Assembly: GCA_900553305.1 (NCBI GenBank)
Contig: USDI01000053.1
Coordinates: 1-12,023 of the forward strand
Length of the DNA stretch: 12,023 bases
Reading direction: 5' to 3'
From: an uncultured Lachnospiraceae bacterium
GTDB taxonomy: Bacteria; Bacillota; Clostridia; Lachnospirales; Lachnospiraceae
The translations under genes and the position numbers were made by a program. Positions 1 to 7,005 of the stretch are shown here, piece after piece. Every line of letters starts with the position of its first letter. Position 1 is the first letter of the stretch. The notes beneath the pieces were generated by a model. That model made no database searches. It was not told where the DNA came from and saw only the letters and a list, made by a program, of their open reading frames with translations.

Positions 1-36
1 AACTCTCAATAACCTTAATCGGTAAATTTTAATAAA

Positions 37-1470
37 TTAAACTGGGTAAGCTGCATTCTTGGTATCTGCCTGTGTCAGATCTACCTTTTCCTGCTGTGCC
101 TGACGATACTTGAAGAAGTCGGTAGCAACCTGCGGGAATAATGCGTAAGATAATACGTCTTCATCCTGCTGCTTCCATTCCTTCATTTCGGACTCTAACT
201 TGTCCATTTCGTTGGTTAAGCCTGCTGCATCTGCAGAACGGGATGTAAATCTCTGTTCGCCGGGAATAACCTTATCGATAACTTCCTGATTCATTGGCTT
301 AACAGTCTGACCGTACTTACCACGAAGCAGATCCTTGAACTCACCTGTTGCCATCTTATATCTCTCGCCCATCAGAACGTTAAATACAGCCTGTGTACCA
401 ACGATCTGGGAAGAAGGGGTAACAAGCGGAGGTTCACCACAGTCCTTACGAACTCTCGGGATCTCTTCCAGCACATCCTGGTACTTGTCTTCTGCATGCT
501 GTTCCTTTAACTGGCTAACCATGTTGGAAAGCATACCGCCGGGTACCTGATATAATAAGGTCTTAATGTTAACACCAAGAACCTTGGTGCTCATTAAACC
601 GCTCTCTAAGCACTGCTCACGGTAAGGTCTGAAGTAATCAGCAATCTCTGCAAGGAGATTCTGATCATATCCGGTATCATAAGGTGTACCCTTGAAGGTC
701 TCAACCATAACTTCTGTTGCTGGCTGGGAAGTACCCAATGCAAAAGGAGAAATTGCACAGTCGATAACATCAACACCGGCTTCTACTGCCTTTAAGTAAG
801 TCATGGAAGCAACACCGGAAGTATAGTGTGTATGAAGCTGGATCGGGAGCTTGGTGTTCTCCTTCATAGCCTTGATAAGTTCTGCAGCCTTGTAAGGAAC
901 AAGCAGACCTGCCATATCCTTAATACAAATGGAGTCAGCACCCATCTCTTCAATCTTCTTAGCCATATCTGCCCAATACTCTAAGGTATAAGCATCACCT
1001 AAGGTATAGGATAAAGCAACCTGTGCTTCACCTCTGCCTTCCTGCTTCTTAATCTTCTCGGTAGCATCTACTGCAGCCTGTAAGTTACGAAGATCGTTCA
1101 AGCAGTCGAAAATACGGATTACATCAATACCGTTTGCAATCGACTTCTCTACGAAAGCATATACAACGTCATCTGCGTAAGGTCTGTATCCTAAGATGTT
1201 CTGACCTCTGAAAAGCATCTGAAGCTTGGTATTCTTGAATCCATCTCTTAATTTACGAAGTCTGTCCCACGGATCCTCTTTCAGGAAACGAAGGGAAGCA
1301 TCGAAAGTAGCTCCACCCCAGCACTCTACGGAATGATAGCCAACTTTATCCATCTTGTCAACGATTGGAAGCATGATTTCGGTAGGCATTCTCGTTGCAA
1401 TCAGAGACTGATGTGCATCACGAAGAACGGTTTCCATAATTCCAACCGGCTTTTTAACCTGATCTGCCAT
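37..1470 (-). CDS. oadA: Oxaloacetate decarboxylase alpha / pyruvate carboxylase subunit B-type carboxyltransferase, no biotin domain
   Basis: A 477-residue cytoplasmic carboxyltransferase expected to move CO2 between carboxybiotin and pyruvate/oxaloacetate. The N-terminal TIM-barrel signature is clear: RDAHQS near residue 17 (metal ligand D18), LFRGQN at 86-91, CIKDMAG with K184 (the lysine carbamylated in this family) and LHTHYTSG with metal ligands H213 and H215. The C-terminal conserved carboxylase domain follows, but the protein stops near residue 477. Full-length OadA proteins run to about 590 residues with a biotinyl domain, so biotin must come from the separate carrier encoded upstream. 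I chose the ATG at 1470 because GGAGG lies 8 bases before it. The frame stays open to 1551, but that extension is not family-like. It is the last gene of the pump operon, 171 bp after oadB. I see nothing recognisable in bases 1-36. The family is certain; whether oxaloacetate decarboxylation or pyruvate carboxylation dominates is not visible. Confidence 0.93.
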   Translation of the reverse strand: MADQVKKPVGIMETVLRDAHQSLIATRMPTEIMLPIVDKMDKVGYHSVECWGGATFDASLRFLKEDPWDRLRKLRDGFKNTKLQMLFRGQNILGYRPYADDVVYAFVEKSIANGIDVIRIFDCLNDLRNLQAAVDATEKIKKQEGRGEAQVALSYTLGDAYTLEYWADMAKKIEEMGADSICIKDMAGLLVPYKAAELIKAMKENTKLPIQLHTHYTSGVASMTYLKAVEAGVDVIDCAISPFALGTSQPATEVMVETFKGTPYDTGYDQNLLAEIADYFRPYREQCLESGLMSTKVLGVNIKTLLYQVPGGMLSNMVSQLKEQHAEDKYQDVLEEIPRVRKDCGEPPLVTPSSQIVGTQAVFNVLMGERYKMATGEFKDLLRGKYGQTVKPMNQEVIDKVIPGEQRFTSRSADAAGLTNEMDKLESEMKEWKQQDEDVLSYALFPQVATDFFKYRQAQQEKVDLTQADTKNAAYPV

Positions 1471-1560
1471 TTTATTTTCCTCCATAATATTTGATTTAAT
1501 GTAACTATCCAGTACAGGTCGAAGCATTTGCTGCTGAGACCGTAAGAACATGATTCAGTA

Positions 1561-1636
1561 ATGCAAAATCCCATCGGCGAAGCCGATTTGGAATGGATTT
1601 TGCATCGTAACTGTGAAGGTACCGAACAGTTACGAT
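1561..1636. repeat. Compact double-hairpin intergenic element between oadB and oadA
   Basis: Two abutting inverted repeats fill most of the gap. The first has a perfect 10-bp stem (1604-1613 with 1627-1636) and a 13-base loop. The second has outer arms at 1561-1571 and 1595-1605 that pair over 11 bp, enclosing an inner 6-bp stem (1573-1578 with 1582-1587) with a GAA/TTC loop. The two structures share two bases, so the whole is one 76-bp unit. Neither strand has a T-run after the stems, so this is not a standard intrinsic terminator. The shape resembles REP/MITE-like dispersed repeats, or an RNA processing or stability element that sets the oadA level relative to upstream genes. No second copy exists in this window, so repeat status is inference. 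Confidence 0.6.
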
Positions 1637-1641
1637 TTAAT

Positions 1642-2793
1642 TTAGAATACACCGAATACAGCCATGAATGTACCGGCAGCAACTGCAGTACCGATAACTC
1701 CGGCTACGTTAGGTCCCATTGCATGCATCAGAAGGAAGTTCGTAGGATCAGCCTCTGCACCAACCTTCTGTGAAACTCTGGCTGCCATAGGTACTGCGGA
1801 AACTCCGGCAGAACCAATCAGCGGGTTAACCTTACCCTTGGTGGCAACACACATCAGCTTACCGAACAGAACACCTGCTGCGGTACCGAATGCGAATGCA
1901 ATAAGACCAAGAGCAACGATCTTCAGCGTATCCAGGTTCAGAAATGCTTCCGCACTTGTAGTAGCACCTACGGATGTACCAAGAAGGATAACTACGATAT
2001 ACATCAATGCATTGGATGCGGTATCGGTCAACTGACGAACGACTCCGGATTCTCTGAACAGGTTACCTAACATCAGCATACCAACAAGGGGAGCTGTGGT
2101 AGGAAGGATCAGGCTTACTACGATCGTAACAATGATTGGGAACAGGATCTTCTCGAGCTTCGATACGGGACGAAGCTGTCCCATCTTAATCTTTCTTTCT
2201 TTTTCGGTTGTAAGCAGCTTCATAATAGGTGGCTGGATAATCGGTACCAGTGACATATAAGAGTATGCTGCTACGGCAATCGGTCCAAGAAGAGCGGTCT
2301 GTCCCAGCTTTCCTGCAAGGAAAATGGAAGTAGGACCATCGGCTCCACCGATGATGGAGATTGCTGCTGCAGCCTTATCGTTAAAGCCCATAGCAATTGC
2401 TCCGAAGTATGCTGCAAAAATACCAAACTGTGCTGCAGCACCAAGTAAGAAGCTCTTAGGATTTGCAATCAGGGGACCAAAGTCAGTCATTGCACCTACA
2501 CCCATGAAAATCAGGGAAGGCATGATTGCCCATTCGTCTAAGAGATAAAAATAATACAAAAGACCACCGGTTCCATTCGGTGAATCTTCGATATGCATCA
2601 TAATATCCGGATAGATATTAACAAGTAACATACCGAATGCAATAGGCAAAAGAAGTAACGGTTCAAACTCCTTAGCAATTGCAAGATAAAGGAACACACA
2701 TGCCACAACGATCATCAGGTAATTACCCCAGGTCAGATTAAAGAACGCGGTCTGATGAATCAGGTTGTCCAGTGTTGTTACAATATAATCCAT
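1642..2793 (-). CDS. oadB: Sodium ion-translocating decarboxylase beta subunit (OadB/MmdB/GcdB family)
   Basis: A 383-residue polytopic membrane protein that decarboxylates carboxybiotin on the carrier and couples this to Na+ export. Hydrophobic segments cover nearly the whole chain. The family's two signature regions are present: GGADGPTSIF at 149-158, with the essential aspartate at D152, and NPLIGSAGVSAVPMAARV at 323-340, carrying the conserved Asn and Ser residues linked to Na+ and proton handling in the Klebsiella enzyme. The length fits the 370-435 range of the family. An AGGAGGT ribosome binding site lies 7 bases before the ATG. The gene begins 40 bp after the biotin carrier gene. It is the only pump subunit in the operon, so both carboxyltransferases would have to discharge through it. 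Substrate specificity cannot be read from this subunit. Confidence 0.96.
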   Translation of the reverse strand: MDYIVTTLDNLIHQTAFFNLTWGNYLMIVVACVFLYLAIAKEFEPLLLLPIAFGMLLVNIYPDIMMHIEDSPNGTGGLLYYFYLLDEWAIMPSLIFMGVGAMTDFGPLIANPKSFLLGAAAQFGIFAAYFGAIAMGFNDKAAAAISIIGGADGPTSIFLAGKLGQTALLGPIAVAAYSYMSLVPIIQPPIMKLLTTEKERKIKMGQLRPVSKLEKILFPIIVTIVVSLILPTTAPLVGMLMLGNLFRESGVVRQLTDTASNALMYIVVILLGTSVGATTSAEAFLNLDTLKIVALGLIAFAFGTAAGVLFGKLMCVATKGKVNPLIGSAGVSAVPMAARVSQKVGAEADPTNFLLMHAMGPNVAGVIGTAVAAGTFMAVFGVF

Positions 2794-2833
2794 TTCTTTT
2801 ACCTCCTGTTGGTTTCGTAGCTACAAGATCTCA

Positions 2834-3205
2834 TTAGTTTAATGTTGCAAGTGTTGCGCCTGCTTCTACAGCATCACCAACTGCCACGTCGATACTTGCT
2901 ACGGTACCATCTTCCGGAGCTACTACAGGAATTTCCATCTTCATAGCTTCTACTACGACAACCGGATCACCCTTCTTTACTGCCTGTCCAACAGAAGCTT
3001 CGATCTTGAATACCTTACCGGCTGCACCAGCTTCTACCTTGATAGAGCCTGCACCGGCGCTTGCTGCCTTCGGTGCTGCAGCAGGAGCTGCCTTGGGAGC
3101 TGCCTTCGGTGCTGCGGGTGCTGCTACCGGTGCTCCTGTGGATGCGCCTTCTTCTACTACTACATCATATACGTTGCCGTTAACGGTAATTGTATAATTC
3201 TTCAT
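2834..3205 (-). CDS. Biotin carrier subunit of the Na+ pump decarboxylase (OadC/GcdC/1.3S-like)
   Basis: A 123-residue biotin carrier. A short N-terminal segment (1-22) is followed by an Ala/Pro/Lys-rich flexible linker (about 24-52) and a C-terminal biotinyl domain (about 53-123) containing EAMKME at 86-91; K89 is the biotinylated lysine. The length and layout match the 1.3S subunit of transcarboxylase and the small carriers of methylmalonyl-CoA and glutaconyl-CoA decarboxylases. Its job is to shuttle the carboxyl group between the carboxyltransferase sites and OadB. AGGAGG lies 8 bases before the ATG. It sits between the OadG-like gene (35-bp gap) and oadB (40-bp gap). The linker is encoded by near-repeated GCT-GCC/GGT-GCT units, as is usual for such linkers. 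No other biotinyl domain is encoded in the window, so it probably serves both carboxyltransferases. Confidence 0.95.
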   Translation of the reverse strand: MKNYTITVNGNVYDVVVEEGASTGAPVAAPAAPKAAPKAAPAAAPKAASAGAGSIKVEAGAAGKVFKIEASVGQAVKKGDPVVVVEAMKMEIPVVAPEDGTVASIDVAVGDAVEAGATLATLN

Positions 3206-3240
3206 TGTAAAATCCTCCTAAATATAGTCATGAATGTTAA

Positions 3241-3966
3241 TTAACGTCTTCTGATGCTTCTTACTACAAAGCCGTCTGTAGAAGAAGCTCCCTGGCTGGC
3301 TGCAACCGCTGCTGCAATGACTGCAACAAGCTCTGTATCGTCTGCCTGTTCTTCTTTTTCAATAATCTGCGCAATGGTATGATCGACTGCTGCAGTTTTA
3401 GGTTCTTCTTTCTTATCCTTCTTCTTAAAGGCTGCCTGGATCTTCGGGATGAAGTTAAAGCAGCTGATTAAGAGGCTGATCAGAATCAAGACACAGAATA
3501 CGGTTCCCATACCGAGAAGAGTATTCAGTGCAGCCTTCTCCATGCTTTCACCAAAGGTATAAACGGTATTTACAGTAAGACTGGTTAATGCACTCTTCTC
3601 GTAAATAACCTCTACTGTGGCATTATGGTTGGTTCCTTCTACAACAGCAAGGATCGTACCTTCTGTCATATCTGCATCCATGGTGTTCTGCTTCAGTTCA
3701 CCCATGCCGGTTACCACACCGATTTCATCGATGCTGCTTTCATAACTGGAATATGCACTCTTGAAAACAGAAACATCATAGCCCTGCTTCTCTGCTTCTT
3801 CCAGCTGTTCGCTGCTCATCTGGCTGAGTGCGTCAAAATAATACTCTGCACATGATAATGCATCTTCGGTAGAAAGGTAACTGGTATCGTCTGCTTTGGA
3901 GCTTCCGCATGCAGTCAGACCAAGCATACAGATGATCATACCTAATACTAATAAATGTTTTTTCAT
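3241..3966 (-). CDS. OadG-family subunit with an added N-terminal lipoprotein domain
   Basis: A 241-residue protein in the OadG position. Residues 1-19 form a lipoprotein signal peptide ending in a lipobox (L17-T-A-C20), so C20 is probably lipidated. Residues 21-148 form an extracytoplasmic domain of unknown fold. A single transmembrane segment follows at about 149-171. The cytoplasmic part has a Lys/Glu-rich linker and a C-terminal stretch (212-241, ending DGFVVRSIRRR) typical of Firmicute OadG-like subunits. In characterised pumps the gamma subunit holds the carboxyltransferase on the membrane subunit, and the topology here fits that. The ATG at 3966 is chosen because AAGGA precedes it and the signal peptide starts there; the frame is open further up to 4095, but only by overlapping the previous gene. 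The upstream carboxyltransferase gene ends 16 bp away. Classical OadG proteins are under 100 residues, so the outer domain is an accessory addition. Confidence 0.85.
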   Translation of the reverse strand: MKKHLLVLGMIICMLGLTACGSSKADDTSYLSTEDALSCAEYYFDALSQMSSEQLEEAEKQGYDVSVFKSAYSSYESSIDEIGVVTGMGELKQNTMDADMTEGTILAVVEGTNHNATVEVIYEKSALTSLTVNTVYTFGESMEKAALNTLLGMGTVFCVLILISLLISCFNFIPKIQAAFKKKDKKEEPKTAAVDHTIAQIIEKEEQADDTELVAVIAAAVAASQGASSTDGFVVRSIRRR

Positions 3967-3982
3967 ATTAAGCAATTCCTTT

Positions 3983-5410
3983 CTATACTGTGCCGTGCTT
4001 CTTTGCCGGTCTGTCTTCGCTCTTTGTAAGGAGCATTTCAAATGCACCGATGACATACTTTCTGGTGTCAACAGGCGCAATGATCTGATCAACATATCCT
4101 CTCTTTGCTGCGCTTGTTACATTGTTCTGTAACTCAGCATATTCCTTTGCACAGGCATCAATAGCATCTGCACCCTGACCATCACAGATGATCTTAGCTG
4201 CAAGCTTGGCATCCATGGAACCGATCTTTGCATCCGGATATGCCATGGTGATATCTGCACCGATTGCCTTGGAATTCATTGCAACATATGCGCTTCCGAA
4301 AGCTTCGCCAACAATGACATTCACCTTCGGTACGGTTGCGTTTGCAAATGCGTAAGTAAGTTTTGCTGCTGCTTTGGCAATCTTCTTCTCAGCGCACTTG
4401 TCAGCCTTGTAACCCTTTACGTTGGTAAGGGATAATACCGGGATTCCGAAAGCATCACAGAAGTTAACGAAATCAGCAGCCTTCTCACATCCTGCAGGAG
4501 TAAGAACTGCATCAAACTTCTCTGCTTCGCCGTTCTCGTCATATAAAGCGGTACGGTTTGCCACAGCACCAACGGTAACGCCATCTAACTTAATCAGGGC
4601 GGTAACCATTTCCTTAGCGTAAGCACTCTTTACTTCGAATACCTGTCCGTTATCGGAAATCTGGGAAAGAGCGATGGCAGGATCTGCTACAGCGCCTTCC
4701 ATATTCTCACATGCTCTGTTCAGATCATCGGTGCAGTCCTCAAAGAATGCATCGTCATCGTTGTTTGCAGGAAGCATGCTTACAAGCTCTCTGATCTTGG
4801 CAAGTACGGTTGCTTCATCAGCAACAACATCTACATTGCCTGCCTCTTCACTCTGGAATGCAGCGGATGCGGTATCACACTTGGTAACCACGTTTCCGTC
4901 TAATGCATTGGGAGCGTTAACAAATAATTTTGCCTTGCTCTCTTCCATGAACGTAAAGTCTGTTAAGGTCGGGATTAAAGCAAGACCGCCGCCACAGCTG
5001 CCGAAAATAGCGGTAATCTGAGGGATCACGCCTGAACTTAACACCTGCTTTTTGTAGATTTCACCAAAACCGTTTAATGCATCGGTTGCTTCCTGTAATC
5101 TTAAACCTGCGGATTCAATGAGGCCAATTACAGGTGCTCCAGTCTTCAGTGCAAGGTCATAAAGATTGGCAATTTTCTTTGCATGCATTTCACCAACGCT
5201 GCCGTTTAATACGGAAGCATCCTGGCTGTATACATATACAAGATTACCACCAATTACTCCATAACCGGTGATGACACCGTCAGAAGGAGTCTCAGTCTGT
5301 TTCAGATTAAAGTCGGTGCTTCTGGCTGTAACCATGGCGCCAATTTCAACGAAACTGTTGTCATCGAGTAAAGAAGCAATTCTTTGACTCGCTTGTGAAG
5401 TAGTACTCAT
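3983..5410 (-). CDS. Acyl-CoA carboxyltransferase (MmdA/PccB/12S-like), first gene of the Na+ pump operon
   Basis: A 475-residue crotonase-fold carboxyltransferase expected to take CO2 from an acyl-CoA (methylmalonyl-CoA is the usual substrate) onto biotin. The two homologous halves are visible. The N-terminal half has SAGLRLQEA (100-108) and the oxyanion-type loop GSCGGGLA (137-144). The C-terminal half has GEAFGSAYVAMNSK (368-381) and the closing RGYVDQIIAPVDTR (437-450). It starts almost at the RIASLLDD element, so it lacks the longer N-terminus of standard MmdA (about 510 residues). Where MmdA and PccB normally read close to MGPEGAV after the WPxAxI block, this protein reads GSMDAKLAAK (397-406). 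GGAGGG lies 8-9 bases before the ATG. The carboxyltransferase family is secure, but the changed acyl-CoA-side loop means the substrate could be another acyl-CoA. Confidence 0.88.
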   Translation of the reverse strand: MSTTSQASQRIASLLDDNSFVEIGAMVTARSTDFNLKQTETPSDGVITGYGVIGGNLVYVYSQDASVLNGSVGEMHAKKIANLYDLALKTGAPVIGLIESAGLRLQEATDALNGFGEIYKKQVLSSGVIPQITAIFGSCGGGLALIPTLTDFTFMEESKAKLFVNAPNALDGNVVTKCDTASAAFQSEEAGNVDVVADEATVLAKIRELVSMLPANNDDDAFFEDCTDDLNRACENMEGAVADPAIALSQISDNGQVFEVKSAYAKEMVTALIKLDGVTVGAVANRTALYDENGEAEKFDAVLTPAGCEKAADFVNFCDAFGIPVLSLTNVKGYKADKCAEKKIAKAAAKLTYAFANATVPKVNVIVGEAFGSAYVAMNSKAIGADITMAYPDAKIGSMDAKLAAKIICDGQGADAIDACAKEYAELQNNVTSAAKRGYVDQIIAPVDTRKYVIGAFEMLLTKSEDRPAKKHGTV

Positions 5411-5458
5411 ATTCTTCAGCCCTCCATTTTTATATTAAATAAATGATAACGCATTAAA

Positions 5459-5473
5459 GGGCGCATTGCACCC
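5459..5473 (-). promoter_or_regulatory. Small stem-loop in the pump operon leader
   Basis: GGGTGC and GCGCCC (minus strand) can form a 6-bp stem with one G-U pair around a three-base loop. It lies between the predicted start of transcription and the ribosome binding site of the first pump gene. No long U-tract follows it, so it is not a clear attenuator. It may only stabilise the leader. It does not match a riboswitch class I recognise. Confidence 0.3.
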
Positions 5474-5490
5474 CATAAATCATCTATGGT

Positions 5491-5499
5491 AGTATAACA
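5491..5499 (-). promoter_or_regulatory. Extended -10 promoter of the Na+ pump operon
   Basis: On the minus strand TATACT (5496-5491) is preceded by TG plus one base, giving an extended -10 element TGTTATACT. The -35 position about 17 bases upstream has no good TTGACA match, which is common for extended -10 promoters. Transcription would start near 5484, leaving a leader of roughly 75 bases before the ATG at 5410. No other convincing promoter is visible between here and the pump genes, so all five are probably transcribed from it. Confidence 0.55.
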
Positions 5500-5523
5500 C
5501 AAAGTTTTTAAAACGCATAGGAC

Positions 5524-5546
5524 AAATTTGCTTTTTCTGCAAATTT
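5524..5546. promoter_or_regulatory. Inverted repeat upstream of the pump promoter, possible operator or UP element
   Basis: AAATTTGC (5524-5531) and GCAAATTT (5539-5546) form a perfect 8-bp inverted repeat with a 7-base spacer. It lies directly upstream of the -35 position of the pump promoter, in an AT-rich stretch that continues to about 5562. The symmetry suits a dimeric regulator such as a LysR or CRP-type activator, but no regulator gene is in the window. AT-rich UP-element function is the simpler alternative. Confidence 0.35.
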
Positions 5547-5576
5547 TTTACAAAAATTTTACCCGCGTACCCTCTC

Positions 5577-5605
5577 ACATATCTTTCCTTTTTTCTGCAT
5601 ACATA
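5577..5605 (+). promoter_or_regulatory. Possible sporulation sigma-E-like promoter for the carboxypeptidase gene
   Basis: ACATATC (5577-5583) and CATACATA (5598-5605) are separated by 14 bases. As I recall the Bacillus sigma-E consensus (-35 KMATATW, 14-15 bases, -10 CATACANT), the core of both boxes and the spacing fit. A start near 5612 would leave a short leader before the ATG at 5638, which has AAAGGA in place. A housekeeping alternative is TATAAG at 5604-5609, but it has no good -35. Short promoter matches occur often by chance, so this is tentative. Confidence 0.33.
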
Positions 5606-5637
5606 TAAGATGAGTATTTTCCGAAAAAGGATCCTCT

Positions 5638-7005
5638 ATGTCCCAAAAGAAACGATACTTTTTATACATCCTCTTCTCCCTGTTATTCCTTATTCTCTGT
5701 AGTCTTCCCGCAATGCATACAGGAAATACAGCTGCGGATGTTCTTAATCATTCCATATCCTCTGGTCTGCCGCAGACGCTTTCTGTGTTCAGGGCACCAT
5801 CCGCCGTTGTGGATTCCTCCGTACAGCCTTCCATTACGCTCTATGCAAAATCCGCGGTTTTAATGGATGCGGAATCCGGACGTGTTTTATATGAAAAGAA
5901 CGGATCCGAGATTCTTCCGATGGCAAGTACAACCAAGATCATGACCTGCATTCTGGCACTGGAAAACGGAGATCTGAATGATTACGCGGAAGCCTCCTCT
6001 TATGCATCGGGCATGCCCAAGGTCCATCTTGGGGTCCGCTCCGGAGAATACTTCCGTTTAGAGGATCTGCTTTATTCCCTGATGTTGGAATCCCACAACG
6101 ATTCTGCAGTCGTCATTGCCGAGCACATTGCCGGAAGCACCGGGGAATTTGCCGATATGATGAACCGGAAAGCTAAGGAAATCGGCTGTGAAAACACCTT
6201 TTTTATCACCCCGAACGGACTGGATGCCGTCTCTACCTCCACGGATGATCAGACACACATTCATTCCACAACAGCCACGGATCTTGCCCGGATCATGTCC
6301 TATTGCATCACCTCTTCTCCAAAGAAGGAGGAGTTTCTTACAATCACCCGCACCGCCTCACATTCCTTTACCGGCTTTCAGAAGTCCGGGGAAGAGTATG
6401 TTTCGGACGGTCGTTCCTTTACCTGCAATAATCACAACGCCTTTTTATCCATGATGGAAGGTGCCCTCTCCGGCAAAACCGGCTTTACCGCCAACGCCGG
6501 TTACTGCTATGTCGGTTCCTTACGGCAGGAGGATCGTACTTTTGTCGTTGCCCTGCTCGCCTGCGGCTGGCCGAATAATAAATCCTACAAATGGTCCGAT
6601 ACCAAAAAACTGATGAGCTATGGCCTTGAAAATTATACAACACACACCTTACAGGAAGCCCTGCTTTCCTCTTCGGATCTTGCTCCCGTTCCGGTCTATG
6701 ACGGAGCCGCGGATACCTGGAATGCCTCTCTTTCCGAAACGCCTTATATTGAACGGGATAAAGCTTTTATAAGCAAAAAAATTCTCCTTAAACAAGGAGA
6801 ACATTTTCAGGTACAATATGAATATGAAAAGACCTTAACCGCCCCCGTACAGAGCGGCCAGCAAATCGGTGAAATCCGTTATTATCTCGATGATACCCTG
6901 TACTATAAGGAAAGCATCCATGTTCCGGATTCTGTCGATGCCATTACGCTTCCTTACTGCATCCGGCAGAGTATCCGGCATTTCCTGCTTTATACATCCA
7001 CCTGA
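5638..7005 (+). CDS. D-alanyl-D-alanine carboxypeptidase, DacF/PBP5-type (peptidase S11)
   Basis: A 455-residue low-molecular-weight penicillin-binding protein that trims the terminal D-Ala of peptidoglycan stem peptides outside the membrane. Residues 1-27 form a signal sequence or membrane anchor (basic start, then a long hydrophobic run). All three catalytic motifs are present: S97-T-T-K100 (SxxK, nucleophile S97), S152-H-N154 (SxN) and K280-T-G282 (KTG). Residues beyond about 330 form a PBP5-like C-terminal beta domain; no obvious amphipathic membrane-binding tail is seen. AAAGGA lies 7-8 bases before the ATG. It is the only plus-strand gene here, divergent from the pump operon, and its last 16 bases overlap the end of scpB in convergent orientation. 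The tentative sigma-E-like promoter would suit a spore cortex role, as for Bacillus DacB, but that is inference. Confidence 0.93.
   Translation: MSQKKRYFLYILFSLLFLILCSLPAMHTGNTAADVLNHSISSGLPQTLSVFRAPSAVVDSSVQPSITLYAKSAVLMDAESGRVLYEKNGSEILPMASTTKIMTCILALENGDLNDYAEASSYASGMPKVHLGVRSGEYFRLEDLLYSLMLESHNDSAVVIAEHIAGSTGEFADMMNRKAKEIGCENTFFITPNGLDAVSTSTDDQTHIHSTTATDLARIMSYCITSSPKKEEFLTITRTASHSFTGFQKSGEEYVSDGRSFTCNNHNAFLSMMEGALSGKTGFTANAGYCYVGSLRQEDRTFVVALLACGWPNNKSYKWSDTKKLMSYGLENYTTHTLQEALLSSSDLAPVPVYDGAADTWNASLSETPYIERDKAFISKKILLKQGEHFQVQYEYEKTLTAPVQSGQQIGEIRYYLDDTLYYKESIHVPDSVDAITLPYCIRQSIRHFLLYTST

Noticed and set aside
573..589. Perfect 7-bp inverted repeat inside oadA
   Set aside because: It is short, lies in well-conserved coding sequence (Val-Leu-Gly region) and has no T-run; a chance codon pairing is enough to explain it.
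1471..1551. Upstream extension of the oadA frame to an ATG at 1551
   Set aside because: The extra 27 residues are not family-like, and the GGAGG ribosome binding site sits right before the ATG at 1470. One of the in-frame upstream ATGs is part of that ribosome binding site.
3061..3130. Tandem GC-rich repeats resembling a minisatellite
   Set aside because: They encode the Ala/Pro/Lys linker of the biotin carrier, where such near-repeats are normal.
5638..5720. Possible lipobox (LILC, C21) in the plus-strand carboxypeptidase
   Set aside because: Leucine just before the cysteine does not fit the lipobox, which needs a small residue there. A normal signal sequence or anchor is the safer reading.
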